DNA of 64,000 nt from Syngnathus acus (taxonomy: Eukaryota > Chordata > Actinopteri > Syngnathiformes > Syngnathidae): positions 60,001 through 124,000 of the forward strand of contig NC_051101.1 of NCBI RefSeq assembly GCF_901709675.1, read 5' to 3'. The position numbers and the translations under genes are program-made. Below are positions 21,222-29,929 of this stretch, piece by piece (the stretch's first letter is position 1; the number at the start of each line of letters is the position of its first letter). The notes below the pieces were generated by a model. The model was given only the letters and a program-made list of their open reading frames with translations, was not told the origin of the DNA and did not search any database.

Positions 21222-21620
21222 TCAGATCCAAGACCAGTAGGGAGGAGGGCAGCTGCGCAGGACACACTTGTCAGCCTCACCTGCCACTTCTCTGCAATCC
21301 GTGCTGGCAGTGTTGGCCAAAGCAGCTCTCACATGAGCAGGCAGTTGGCGAAGGACAGGGTAGAGGAAAAGGAAATCCGGCTTGTTGTCACCCAGCAGAT
21401 CGAGCATCTGGTCCATTAGTTCTGAGGGCTTGCTGTCACCGAGCCCCTGAAGAGAGAAAAGCCTCTCAGTGCCAGACAGTTCAAACGTCTTTAGTAAGTA
21501 TTTCTTCAGAGATCCATACTTTCTTGTCAGAGGAGGACGTTTAAGAAGGCTCACCACCCTCAAAGCTGTAGAACTTCCGAGGGCAGATACCATGTAGTAC
21601 TTTAAAGGCGTAGAAAACAA
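21222..21620 (-). pseudogene. Gypsy gag fragment
   Basis: A minus-strand frame with STPLKYYMVSALGSSTALRV, KYLLKTFELSGTERLFSLQG, KPSELMDQMLDLLGDNKPDF, FLYPVLRQLPAHVRAALANT and VAGEADKCVL. This is the capsid-type gag of fish gypsy elements, which forms the particle. It is followed (21062-21280) by degraded nucleocapsid/protease linker in other frames. The start codon region is close to the PBS, as expected for a compact leader. Confidence 0.8.
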
Positions 21621-21655
21621 GCTGAAAGTTTCTCACATTCACACTCTGTGAGCCA

Positions 21656-22318
21656 TGTTTATTAACTGACCAAACTACATCCCATGCGCATGACAGAAAA
21701 AGCCATCACCGTAACTCTTAAAGGGACTGCAATTCTAAATTTAATCAGAATGTCATAACATATAACAGATCACACATATGGTAAAATGAATTACCGTTTT
21801 TTTCCATGTATAATGCGCCCCCATGTATAATACGCACCCTAAAAATGGCATGTTGATGCTGGAAAAAAGCCTGTACCCATGTATAATACGCACCCAAATT
21901 TTGACTCCTACTTAAGTCCGTAAACGTAAAATTATTTCAGAAAAAAGATAATCTTTGGGAACAACCGGATGTTATTCTGCCGGTCAGTATCACTGCGCAT
22001 GCGCTAGCAAACTCAATAGCGAAGAAATGTTTCGGATTTGTGTAGGGTACATTGTGACAGCAAACGAGCAGGTGATCGAGCAAGCGTCTGATACGAGAGC
22101 ATTGTGTTCGTATGGAGCGTGTTTGAAGTGAACAGCAGAGAAGAAAGCGCATCTGTAATGGCGGCCTCCGTATGATATCCGGATAAAAAAAAAAATAATA
22201 AAAAAAATTGTACCCATGTATAATGCGCACCCCAGATTTTAGGACAATAAATTAGTTAAATCTTGCACATTATACATGGGAAAAAACGGTATGTCGTCCT
22301 TGGAGAAAGCACTACACA
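21656..22318 (-). mobile_element. Gypsy 5' LTR with MITE insertion, plus PBS
   Basis: LTR halves lie at 21656-21793 and 22290-22318. Removing the MITE rejoins GAATTA and TGTC, matching the 3' LTR (GAATTATGTC). On the minus strand the LTR starts TGTGTAGTGC at 22318 and ends ...AACA at 21656. TGGCTCACAGAGTG (21655 downward) directly abuts it and is a plausible tRNA primer binding site. I cannot assign the tRNA. Confidence 0.75.
21794..22289. mobile_element. TA-flanked MITE, CCGTTTTTT family, copy 1
   Basis: TIRs CCGTTTTTTTCCATGTATAA and its inverted partner TTATACATGGGAAAAAACGG, with TA on both sides (21792-21793 and 22290-22291). ATAATACGCACCC motifs repeat near both ends. The core has TTTCGGATTTGTGTAGGGTA, shared with copy 2 at 23316-24228. 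TA targets suggest a Tc1/mariner-type transposase in trans. No coding frame. Confidence 0.9.
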
Positions 22319-22631
22319 ATCTTAAAAACACGGCACGTCCGGAACCCAAACCCACATATGAGTGGGGAATTCAGTTGGATTCTGTCAGAATGTCTATTAT
22401 GCTGGTGAAAATACAAATATTTTGCTGTGAGAATATTGAAAATGTGTCCCTAGTTAGATTGAAAGATCATCACATGTAGAATTTTGGAATGTAAATCAGC
22501 TTTAGTTCAGAATGTCAAAAATTGTTAATGTTTTCTTTTCACAAGTATTTATATAGTCAGTGTCAATCATGGTTTTTGACTATAACTCTTTTTAGTAAAT
22601 GTTTTTAATGGGTGATGTTCATCATATAGAG
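22319..22631. other. Unassigned spacer
   Basis: AT-rich sequence with no coding frame of note and no recognised repeat between the gypsy LTR and the next hAT terminus. Confidence 0.5.
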
Positions 22632-23300
22632 CAGGGGTACTCACACTTTTTCAGCTAGTCAACCTTCTCCAGGTGTGCACGGAATAACCCTCTTTGAAGA
22701 GATCTGGGTCAAACAGAACAGGCAATCTTTGTTGTCACATCCATGATCTCTTTCAATTTGAGCATTTTAGCGTTAAAACGTTTGTTGGTGGATTATGCAA
22801 TGGTAGTTCAAGAAATCTGCAAAAGCATCGTCCTGCCTGCATTTGGCAAAACGTGGCCAACCATTGCGGGTGCTCCATCAATCGTAATAGACGCCAATTT
22901 GTATCCTGTTTTCTCAATAAAAAATTTAAATGACTGAAATATGTATTTTCCTCGCTTTTTTCTTTCATGGGAAGTAATGTCCAATCCTCTTGCAGTGAGG
23001 TCACTAAACACTATATGAATGAAAATGCACATCTGCGCTGTGTCACTCTCGTCAGTAGATTCGTCCAACTGCAGTCAAAAACACAGTCACTGTTATCCTT
23101 CTAAATTTGTTGGATTACATACTCAGCCATGGCTTCACAGCACTGTGTAACTGTATGTTTTGACAGCTGCAGAGAAGAAGGGGTTATGGCCTAACACCTT
23201 CTCCCACAAAGCCATTTTGTTCAAAATACATACCATTGACTGATTTTGTCAATCGTGATTGAGGTCAGTTAGTCACTGTGATACATTTTAGGAGAGACTC
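22632..23300 (-). pseudogene. hAT transposase fragment (ZBED5/GTF2IRD2-like)
   Basis: On the minus strand (22753-23068) broken frames give MDESTDESDTAQMCIFIHIV, KYIFQSFKFFIEKTGYKLAS and ITIDGAPAMVGH, then FLNYHC and IIHQQ. These are the DESTD and DGAPAM catalytic-core motifs of Charlie-type hAT transposases, which cut and paste DNA. Frameshifts occur at about 22990 and 22850. The left end CAGGGGTACTCACAC at 22632 looks like the element terminus. The N-terminal part is lost, and a MITE lies just to the right. Confidence 0.75.
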
Positions 23301-23315
23301 TACGTCAAGAATGTA

Positions 23316-24228
23316 CCGTTTTTTTCTGTGTATAATACGCCCCCATGTATAATACGCACCCTAACAATGGCATGTTGATGCTGGAAAAAAGCCTGTACCC
23401 ATGTATAATACGCACCCAATTTTTTTTTTTTTTTTAATTTTTTTTTTTTTCTTTTTTTTTTTAAGTCCCAATGATCGTCACACACGCAGGGAGGCAATGG
23501 GTCCCATTTTTATAGTCTTTGGTATGGTCTTAACTAGGCTGGATGTATTTTTTTTGTTGGCGTTGATTTCTCCGACTGCCCATAAAGGCACCACCGCGAT
23601 CAGATGAAAAGAGAGGAAAGTGACGTGCGGACGTGAAAAAGGCGGCTCTGTATGGGAGAGACGTTGAAGAGGAATAATAACACCCTTGGAAACCAAAACT
23701 TGCCCCTCGTCGTGACTCGGAGCCGCAACAAATGTTTCGGATTTGTGTAGGGTACATTGTGACAGCAAACGAGCAGGTGATCGAGCAAGCGTCTGATACG
23801 AGAGCATTGCGTTCGTATGGAGCGTGTTTGAAGTGAACAGCAGAGACGAAAGGAACAAGGCAAAGTGTTGTGAAATAAAATATTACCTGTAATACGCATT
23901 TTGTTATTTGCTGATTGTATTAAGCTATCACATTCATTGTCAGTCAAGAAGAGAAGAGGACTATTATCCCTTCTTTGACGAAATGACCAGAGCACAGTAC
24001 AAACACACTATTGTTCTTTCGGTATTTATTCAACCCACATTCTTTCACAACATGACAAGAAGAGAACAATACATAAATCAATACTCGTACCAGTACCATG
24101 ATTTTCTTAAAAAAAAAAAAATTTTTTTTTAAAAATTTAAAAAAAATTGTACCCATGTATAATGCGCACCCCAGATTTTAGGACAATAAATTAGTTAAAT
24201 TTTGCGTATTATACACGGGAAAAAACGG
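23316..24228. mobile_element. TA-flanked MITE, CCGTTTTTT family, copy 2
   Basis: Ends CCGTTTTTTTCTGTGTATAA and TATACACGGGAAAAAACGG with TA on both sides (23314-23315 and 24229-24230). It is longer than copy 1 because of a poly-T region (23418-23462) and extra core sequence. The shared core AATGTTTCGGATTTGTGTAG lies at 23728. No coding content. Confidence 0.9.
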
Positions 24229-24239
24229 TATGTGTTTCT

Positions 24240-24565
24240 GCTTGGTAGGCTTAAGTGTTTCAGTGAGATGAGTAAACAATGGAAAAAATAATAGTGGCCA
24301 CTGGCCACACAAAATATTGACATTTGGGTCCGATTTTGACAATTTCAGTTTGGGTGTACTCACTTTTTTTGCCAGCATTTTACACATTCATTATTGTATT
24401 TTGAGTTACTTGGAAGTAACAATAAATTTACTTTGCTATCCAAGCTCTACAGTGACTACTTAACATTGGATCAAAGTGTCATTTCTTCAGTGTTGTCCCA
24501 TGACAAGATATAATTAAAACATTGCAGAAATGAGAGGGGTGTACTCACTTTTGTGAGATACTGTA
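24240..24565 (+). mobile_element. Tc1-like transposon end
   Basis: The sequence reads toward GAGGGGTGTACTCACTTTTG and ends TGAGATACTG with TA at 24564-24565. This is the common vertebrate Tc1-type terminal repeat; a related inner repeat GGTGTACTCACTTTTTTTGC is at 24353. No opposite end is found nearby, so it is a one-ended relic. The transposase part is absent. Confidence 0.7.
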
Positions 24566-24922
24566 TGAACATCACTCCATCCCGTCCTCTTAAACACACA
24601 CACACACACACACATACGTAACCTCTCAATACACGTAGGTACCAAATGGTCAGGTGATGCTTTTCCGCCTTTTCTGTACAGTACAAAACCTTCTGAATTG
24701 GAGAATGGGGATTGTTGTTTTATCTGCTGCCGTGCCTCATGTATTGGCCGCCATTAAACAACCGAAGATCTTGCCAATAAAGGATCAAATGTTACTCCAC
24801 ATCTTTGTTTTTCTTGCTCTACAATGGACATCTCAAAAAACATGCAACATCAGTCACACTAACATGGCACAATCCTCAAATAACAATTGAACTGTTTAAT
24901 TTTTAAAAATGACTTTTGACGA
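24566..24922. other. Spacer with (CA)9 microsatellite
   Basis: Holds an (AC)n run at 24595-24613 and otherwise AT-rich unique-looking sequence. The frame at 24654-24890 is short and without recognisable motifs. Confidence 0.5.
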
Positions 24923-25274
24923 GGGGGTCTCGGTGGTGCACTGGTGCACTGGTCCACACAGTGCGAGGCAGACACAGGCGGACACAGTGCGAGGCACCGG
25001 GTGCGGGTTCAATTCCACCTCCGGCACTCCCTGTGTGGAGTTTGTATGTTTTCTCCGGGCACTCCGGTTTCCTCCCACATCCCAAAAACATGCTTGGTAG
25101 GCCGATTGAGCACTCCAAATTGTCCCTAGGTGTGCAAATGGTTGTTTGTCTCTGTGTGATTGGCTGGCAACTGGTTCAGGGTGTTCCCCGCCTACTGCCC
25201 GTTGATGGCTGGGATCGGCTCCAGCACACCCGCGACCCCCGTGGGGACTAAGCGGTTCAGAAAATGGATGGATG
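24923..25274 (+). mobile_element. tRNA-derived SINE with RTE-like GATG tail, copy 1
   Basis: A box-B-like GGGTTCAATTCCACC at 25004 fits an internal pol III promoter. The body CTCCGGGCACTCCGGTTTCC, AGGCCGATTGAGCACTCC and GGCTCCAGCACACCCGCGAC leads to a GGATGGATGG tail. The last 40 bases resemble the Rex3-like LINE end at 15710 (GCGACCC, AAGCGG, GATGGATGG), so RTE machinery probably moved it. A perfect 12-bp target duplication GACTTTTGACGA flanks it (24911-24922, 25275-25286). The 5' part has a duplicated GTGCACTGGT block. Confidence 0.9.
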
Positions 25275-25451
25275 GACTTTTGACGATGTCATAGAAGGCA
25301 ATCTTTTTATAGTCCATCTTGCCATGATGGCCACCACCATGCATATTGAAATGCGACATTACGTCATTAGTGAAGAGTCTGCAACAGGAGAAAGAAAAAT
25401 GCACCGCCACATTGTTACTGTCCACTGTTGTCTGTTCCAATATATGGTATA

Positions 25452-25640
25452 CAGTCAAACCTCGGTTTTCGAACGTCCCGGTTCTCAAACAAATCGGAAT
25501 TCGAACGAAAAATTCGAGATTTGTTTGCTTCGGTTGTCAAACAAAAATTCGGAGGTCGAACCTCGTGAGATGAGCCGAGAGGACCCGAGAAAACCTGACC
25601 GTGCGGCCCGGATGCCGACTGACTCCTTTCGTTGTTATTG
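25452..25640. mobile_element. MITE, CAGTCAAACCTCGG family, partial
   Basis: Starts CAGTCAAACCTCGGTTTTCG after TA, with internal inverted copies (TTCGGTTGTCAAACAAA). A second member is at 48034-48190. The right border is not clear. Confidence 0.6.
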
Positions 25641-25740
25641 TATTTTCATTACTTTGAGTATTGTATTAACCCCTTTGGAATGAGTAAAAGAGACCAGAAC
25701 ATCCAAAAGTGTTCACACACACTGATTACAAGGGTTATTA

Positions 25741-26791
25741 CCGTATTTCTCGGACTATAGGTCACGTTTTTTTTCATAGTTTGGGTGGGGGGGCGATTTA
25801 TACTCAGGAGCGACTTATATATGAAATTATTCACATATTTTCAAAATTCCAAAATCCGCGATGTAGTGAAACCGCGATAAAAGAACCGTGATGTAGCAAG
25901 GGATTACTGTAATTTGAACTGCGACTGACGTCAGCGGCGCGGCGCACACGCGGCGGTTATTTACTATATAAAGGACAAAGGATTCGATCACGGGATTTAA
26001 TGACTTGGAGTGACAGAGATTGTTTGATAAAATTGTTGTTTATAATTATATGAGCATGTGGAATAAATGTAACTGCTTCGACGTCAGCGGCGCGGCGCAC
26101 ACGCAGCGTTGATTCATAAAGGACGATTGGTGGATTTAATGATTTGCAATGACACCGATGGTTTGATAATATTGTTGTTTATATAATAGGAATTTGATAT
26201 ATACTTTATATATCGTTATATGGGCTTGTGGAATAATTTGAACTGCTCCGACGTCAGAGGCGCGGCGCACACACGGCATTGATTCCATAAAGGACGATCG
26301 ATGGATTTAATGATTTGCAGTGACACAGATGATTTGATAACATTGTTGTTTATATAATAGTTTTTGATATATGATTTATATATTGTTATATGGGCCTGTG
26401 GAATAAATTGAACTGCAACTGACGACAAGTCCGGCGGCGCGGAGCACACGCGACATAAAGGACGATCGATGGATTTAATGATTTCAAGTGACACAGATGG
26501 TTTGATAAAGGTGTTATTTATGTTATAGTTATTTGGATAACTGTTAATGTTACGTCAGGCCCGTTCTCAGCTCTTCATTTGTGTTATGTCACGTTAGCAT
26601 ACCGTATCGTTTAGCCTGTTGTTGCTCGTTCATGTCTGTTCTTGGTGTTGGATTTTGTCGAATAAATTTCCCCCAAAATGCGACTCATACTCCGGTGCGA
26701 CTTATATATGGTTTTTTTTTCACTTAATTGTGCATTTTATGGCTGATGCGATGTATATTCCGGAGAGCGGTTTTTAGTCCAAAAAATACGG
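25741..26791. mobile_element. TA-flanked MITE, CGGACTATAA family, copy 1
   Basis: TIRs CCGTATTTCTCGGACTATAG and (right) TAGTCCAAAAAATACGG, with TA on both sides. Sub-terminal GGCGATTTATACTCAGGAGC and GCGACTCATACTCCGG are inverted partners. The middle is a tandem series of about 170-bp blocks (TGGAATAAATTGAACTGC, GACGTCAGCGGCGCGGCGCA, AAAGGACGATCGATGG, TTTGATAATATTGTTGTTTA). A pogo-like terminal scrap (GCAAGGGATTACTG) lies at 25896. Copies: 44022, 49669, 54060 and a scrap at 48197. Confidence 0.9.
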
Positions 26792-26954
26792 TAATAATTT
26801 TACTGTACATATGGTAATGATGGCCACGTTATGAGATAATGAGATTTTTTGCCGTCCGATTGATTTTACATTACCTTTTACATGTAAGTCTGTAGGGCGG
26901 CTCGGTGAATATGTTTTTTAATCACTTTATTGTGCATTTTATGGGTGATCGGCC
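26792..26954. repeat. Flank shared with MITE copy 2
   Basis: TTTACTGTACATATGGTAAT, CACGTTATGAGATAATGAGA and ACATGTAAGTCTGTAGG also follow MITE copy 2 at 44932-45028. Here the following SINE start (GGCGGCTCGGTGAA) is cut after 14 bases and is followed by a piece of MITE end (CACTTTATTGTGCATTTTAT). Confidence 0.85.
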
Positions 26955-28261
26955 ATTGCAATTTCAACCGAGAGTAAGTGTGCGGCTTTTGATCGTCCGT
27001 TGCGCGCGTCCGTTGCGATCGGCCATTGCGCGCGGTCGTTGCACGCAGCAATTCCGATCGGCCATTGCAGTTTCAACCGAGAGGAAGTGTGCGGCTTTCA
27101 AGTGGCCGTTGCGAGCGGCCGTTGTGATCGGCCATTGCGCTCGGCCATTGCGTGCAGCCGTTGCAATCGGCCATTGCGCAAGGTCGTTGCGCGTGGCTGT
27201 TTTGATCAACCATTGCGTGCGGCCTTTGCAATCGGCTCCTACGCGTGGTCGTAGCGCGCAGCCGTTCCGATCCGACCACGTGGTCCGACCACGCCTCTGT
27301 AGCGCGCCGGACTCATTATTGTCATAGCGCCGTCGCAGACACTTGTAGAAATAATTCCAAAATTTGAGTTGATCTTAAAAAATATTTCTAAATTTGAGTG
27401 GAACTCCGTGTGCACGAGACTGATTTTTCGTTATGTCTGCCCGACCGGGGAACCGCAGCACAACGCGACGCCCGAATGCACCTCCATATGGTTGGCTTGA
27501 CTTTTTTCGGCTTCATCAGTCGGACTTTGTGCATTTTGCAAGAGGAGGGAAGGGGTAGGTTTTCAGCACCGCCCCGGCCGACGACCAAAAGTAAATGAAT
27601 GGGCCTTCGCACTTTGTGCAATTTCAACCGAGAGGAAGTGTGCGGCTTTGGAGCGGCCGTTGCGATCGGCCGTTGCGATCGGCCATTGCACGTGGCCATG
27701 CCAATCGGCCATTGCGCGCGGTCGTTGCGTGCGGCAATTCCGATCGGCCATTGCAGTTTCCACCGAGAGGAAGTGTGCAGCTTCGTAGCGGCCGTTGCGT
27801 GCGGCCATTGCGCGCGGTCGTTGCGCGTTGCCGTTCCGCGTTGCCGTTCCGATCGGCCATCGCGTGTGGCCGTTGCAATCGGCCATTGCGTGCGGTCGTT
27901 GCGCGTGGCCGTTCCGATCCGACCACGTGGTCCGACCACGCAACTGTAGCGCACCGGACTCATTATTGTCATAGCGCCGTTGCAGACACTTGTAGAAATA
28001 ATTCCAAAATTTGAGTTGATCTCCAGGCAGGAGAGGCTGATTTTTCGTCATTTCCATCCGACCGCACACACGTAGCGCGCCGGATTCATTATTGTGACAG
28101 CGCCGTTGCAGACAGAAAATATTTAAAAATTTGAGTGGAACTCCGTGTGCGAGTGACTGATTTTTCGTCATTTCTGCCCGACCAGGGAACAGCATTGCGA
28201 TGCCCGAGTGCACCTCCACGTGTTCGGCTTGACTTTTTTCGGCTTCATACTTAGTGTATTT
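26955..28261. repeat. GC-rich long-period repeat, left part
   Basis: Blocks of 12-13-bp GC-rich units (CCATTGCGCGCGG, TCGTTGCGCGTGG, CCGTTCCGATCGG) at 26990-27290 and 27650-27950. Between them lies a linker with TTTCAACCGAGAGGAAGTGT, CCGATCCGACCACGTGGTCC, GCGCCGGACTCATTATTGTC, GAACTCCGTGTGC and GACTTTTTTCGGCTTCAT. The linker plus block recurs with a period of about 650-740 bp. Long frames exist on both strands but only mirror the repeat. The series stops at the provirus junction and continues at 41198. Confidence 0.85.
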
Positions 28262-28689
28262 TGTGGTGAATTCTCTTCGATGTTCTGCTGGTCTCCAAGA
28301 TCAAATGGTGGATAGGTGGCTGGCTCAGGGAAGGAAAACTTCAGTGACACACGGCTGATTGGGGAAAGAGTTTATTCAACCGATGTCAGAGTGAAGTGTC
28401 TCTCGCCCTAGCAAAATGTCGAGCCCCCCTTTGTCTTCTCTCGCCTTGACTCTTATACTACGCGCCCCCACCTCACTCGGGAGCACGCACACGAGGGCTG
28501 CTGGATGTCCTCTGACCCCCCAGCCTGCCTTGTTGATTCTATGCAAATGGCCAATTGCTGTATCCTGCGGCCAAGAAGTCTGCCTTCCTGGCCCAGGCCC
28601 CATAAAATCCCATGCGCGTGTGACCTGGTCACCCCTAAGCTTAGGAGTGAAATATACATTGCATGAGACCTAAATTAAAATACATTACA
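28262..28689 (-). mobile_element. Provirus 3' LTR (428 bp)
   Basis: On the minus strand it runs TGTAATG...CACCACA. Plus-strand blocks CTTCGATGTTCTGCTGGTCT, CAGGGAAGGAAAACTTCAGT, GAGTGAAGTGTCTCTCGCCC, CATAAAATCCCATGCGCG and CCCCTAAGCTTAGGAGTGAA all recur in the 5' LTR. By eye there are about six differences in the first 115 bp. Confidence 0.85.
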
Positions 28690-28703
28690 TATTCCCCCCT
28701 TCG
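28690..28703 (-). promoter_or_regulatory. Provirus polypurine tract
   Basis: Read on the minus strand, GAAGGGGGGAATA lies directly before the TGTAATG of the 3' LTR. That is the position and composition of the plus-strand primer in LTR retroelements. Confidence 0.75.
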
Positions 28704-29767
28704 AGACACTCTGTCTCGACAACGGTTCGACAAGAAATGACATTGGTAAACATCCAAAAATCTTCCCCCAACTATTTTATGGTTTTCGTCTACAATTTGG
28801 ACCTGTTTGTCTCATCCTAAGTCACGCTCAAGGCATGCTACTTAAGTTTACTTTAACTAGGAAAGCTCAACCTAATTTGATATCAAATTCCTCCCTGACA
28901 GCAATCTGAGGCCTCTCAGGAACCACATTTGACCAAGATTGAATTCCCTCAACCCTCATCACCAATTGACGCCGACCTTCAGTACTATTTTAACAACGCC
29001 ATCAATTTGGAGAGAAAACTTTGCTGTGGCCCGCTAGAAGCCCCCAAAAGTTGCCGGACCGCCGTCGAAAAAGCCTCGCCAATCTAATGACGAGGAAAAA
29101 GAAGGAGGCCCATTCTACACGCCTAGAGACCCCCCCCCCTCACCTGGCGTCACATTCCATAAAGCGTAGCATGAGCCCCAAAGACAGTAATGAACAGGAC
29201 CATGTCCCCCAAATACAAACCTGCATTGTCATATAGTCCACACACCACGAGGCAAAGAAATGAGGTAACATAACGAAGTAAATAAACACGGCAAAACAAC
29301 GAGGTAACATAGTGAGGTATATAAAAATGAATCATCAAAGCATGCAAGAAAATTAGAGGCCCCGCTGTGTTGCCCCCTCACACGTACAAGCGCCATCACT
29401 CTCGAATGAGTCCATTTTTTAAATGAGTCAATTTTCAGCATTGTGAGTTCCTTCGCTTCTCATTGTCTTTTCTCGTCTCTGAGGATGTGGTCTTTCCTCC
29501 AGAGAGCCGAGCTTGCCCCCTCCAAGCACAAAAACAGTCTTTCTTTGTTCTTGCCAAAGGTCAAAGGTGCCTCAAAGCCAGGCACCGTTTTATGGTCGTC
29601 CACAGCTGCAGGTGAAGTCTCGGGATAAAGTTTCAGGTCTCCTGGCACTGAGAGCGACAGACTGGGACATCAAATTTGTAAGATTATCTCCAAATGTAGC
29701 TGCTGCCATCAAATCGCTAGCGTGTGTTTATCAAACTTCAAATTCTCCTTGTAACATTGATCATATA
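28704..29767. other. Provirus internal segment 1, no gene recognised
   Basis: Between the PPT and the first LINE scrap I find no frame longer than about 100 codons with known motifs. It includes a CT-rich part (29110-29145) and frames too short to support. By position on the minus strand this should be the 3' end of the coding region (env or pol). Confidence 0.5.
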
Positions 29768-29843
29768 ATTTACCGAAGTCAAATTCCTTGTTTGGCACGC
29801 TCAAACATGGCGAATAAAAACTCTTGAATCTTGAATCTTGAAT
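29768..29843 (+). mobile_element. LINE-C 3' tail scrap (76 bp)
   Basis: TTTACCGAAGTCAAATTCCT, TTTGGCACGCTCAAACATGG, then AATAAAAACTCTTGAATC repeats. Identical in order to the ends at 19720-19797 and 33225-33297. A strongly 5'-truncated insertion. Confidence 0.93.
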
Positions 29844-29929
29844 AATGTAAGTCCTGCAAACTCATCCTGTTTTTGAGCTACGCTTTGTCTATTGTTTCAA
29901 TTTAATGAGACAGTAGGTTGTGTCTTCAG

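Larger units (their letters stand above)
10078..22318 (-). mobile_element. Ty3/gypsy retrotransposon opened by nested insertions
   Basis: A single gypsy element on the minus strand. From right to left: 5' LTR (21656-22318), PBS, gag (21222-21620), protease and RT start (20411-21119), RT remainder and RNase H (11436-12606), integrase (10300-11435), PPT and 3' LTR (10078-10264). RT codons for the segment ending DIPKTA stop at 20248 and resume with KTAVITPFGLFEF at 12606. The gap is exactly the LINE-B insertion (12616-20247), flanked by a 9-bp repeat GC(G/C)GTTTTT. All genes have frameshifts, and the RT box reads YLDN instead of YLDD, so the copy is dead. Without insertions the element would be about 4.1 kb. 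Confidence 0.9.

Noticed and set aside
24923-25274. Functional tRNA gene at the box-B-like motif
   Set aside because: The promoter-like boxes belong to a SINE with TSD and GATG tail; no cloverleaf is evident.
26905-28219. Arg/Ala-rich frames of 140-218 codons in the GC-rich repeat
   Set aside because: All follow the 12-13-bp units, occur on both strands and have no domain signature.
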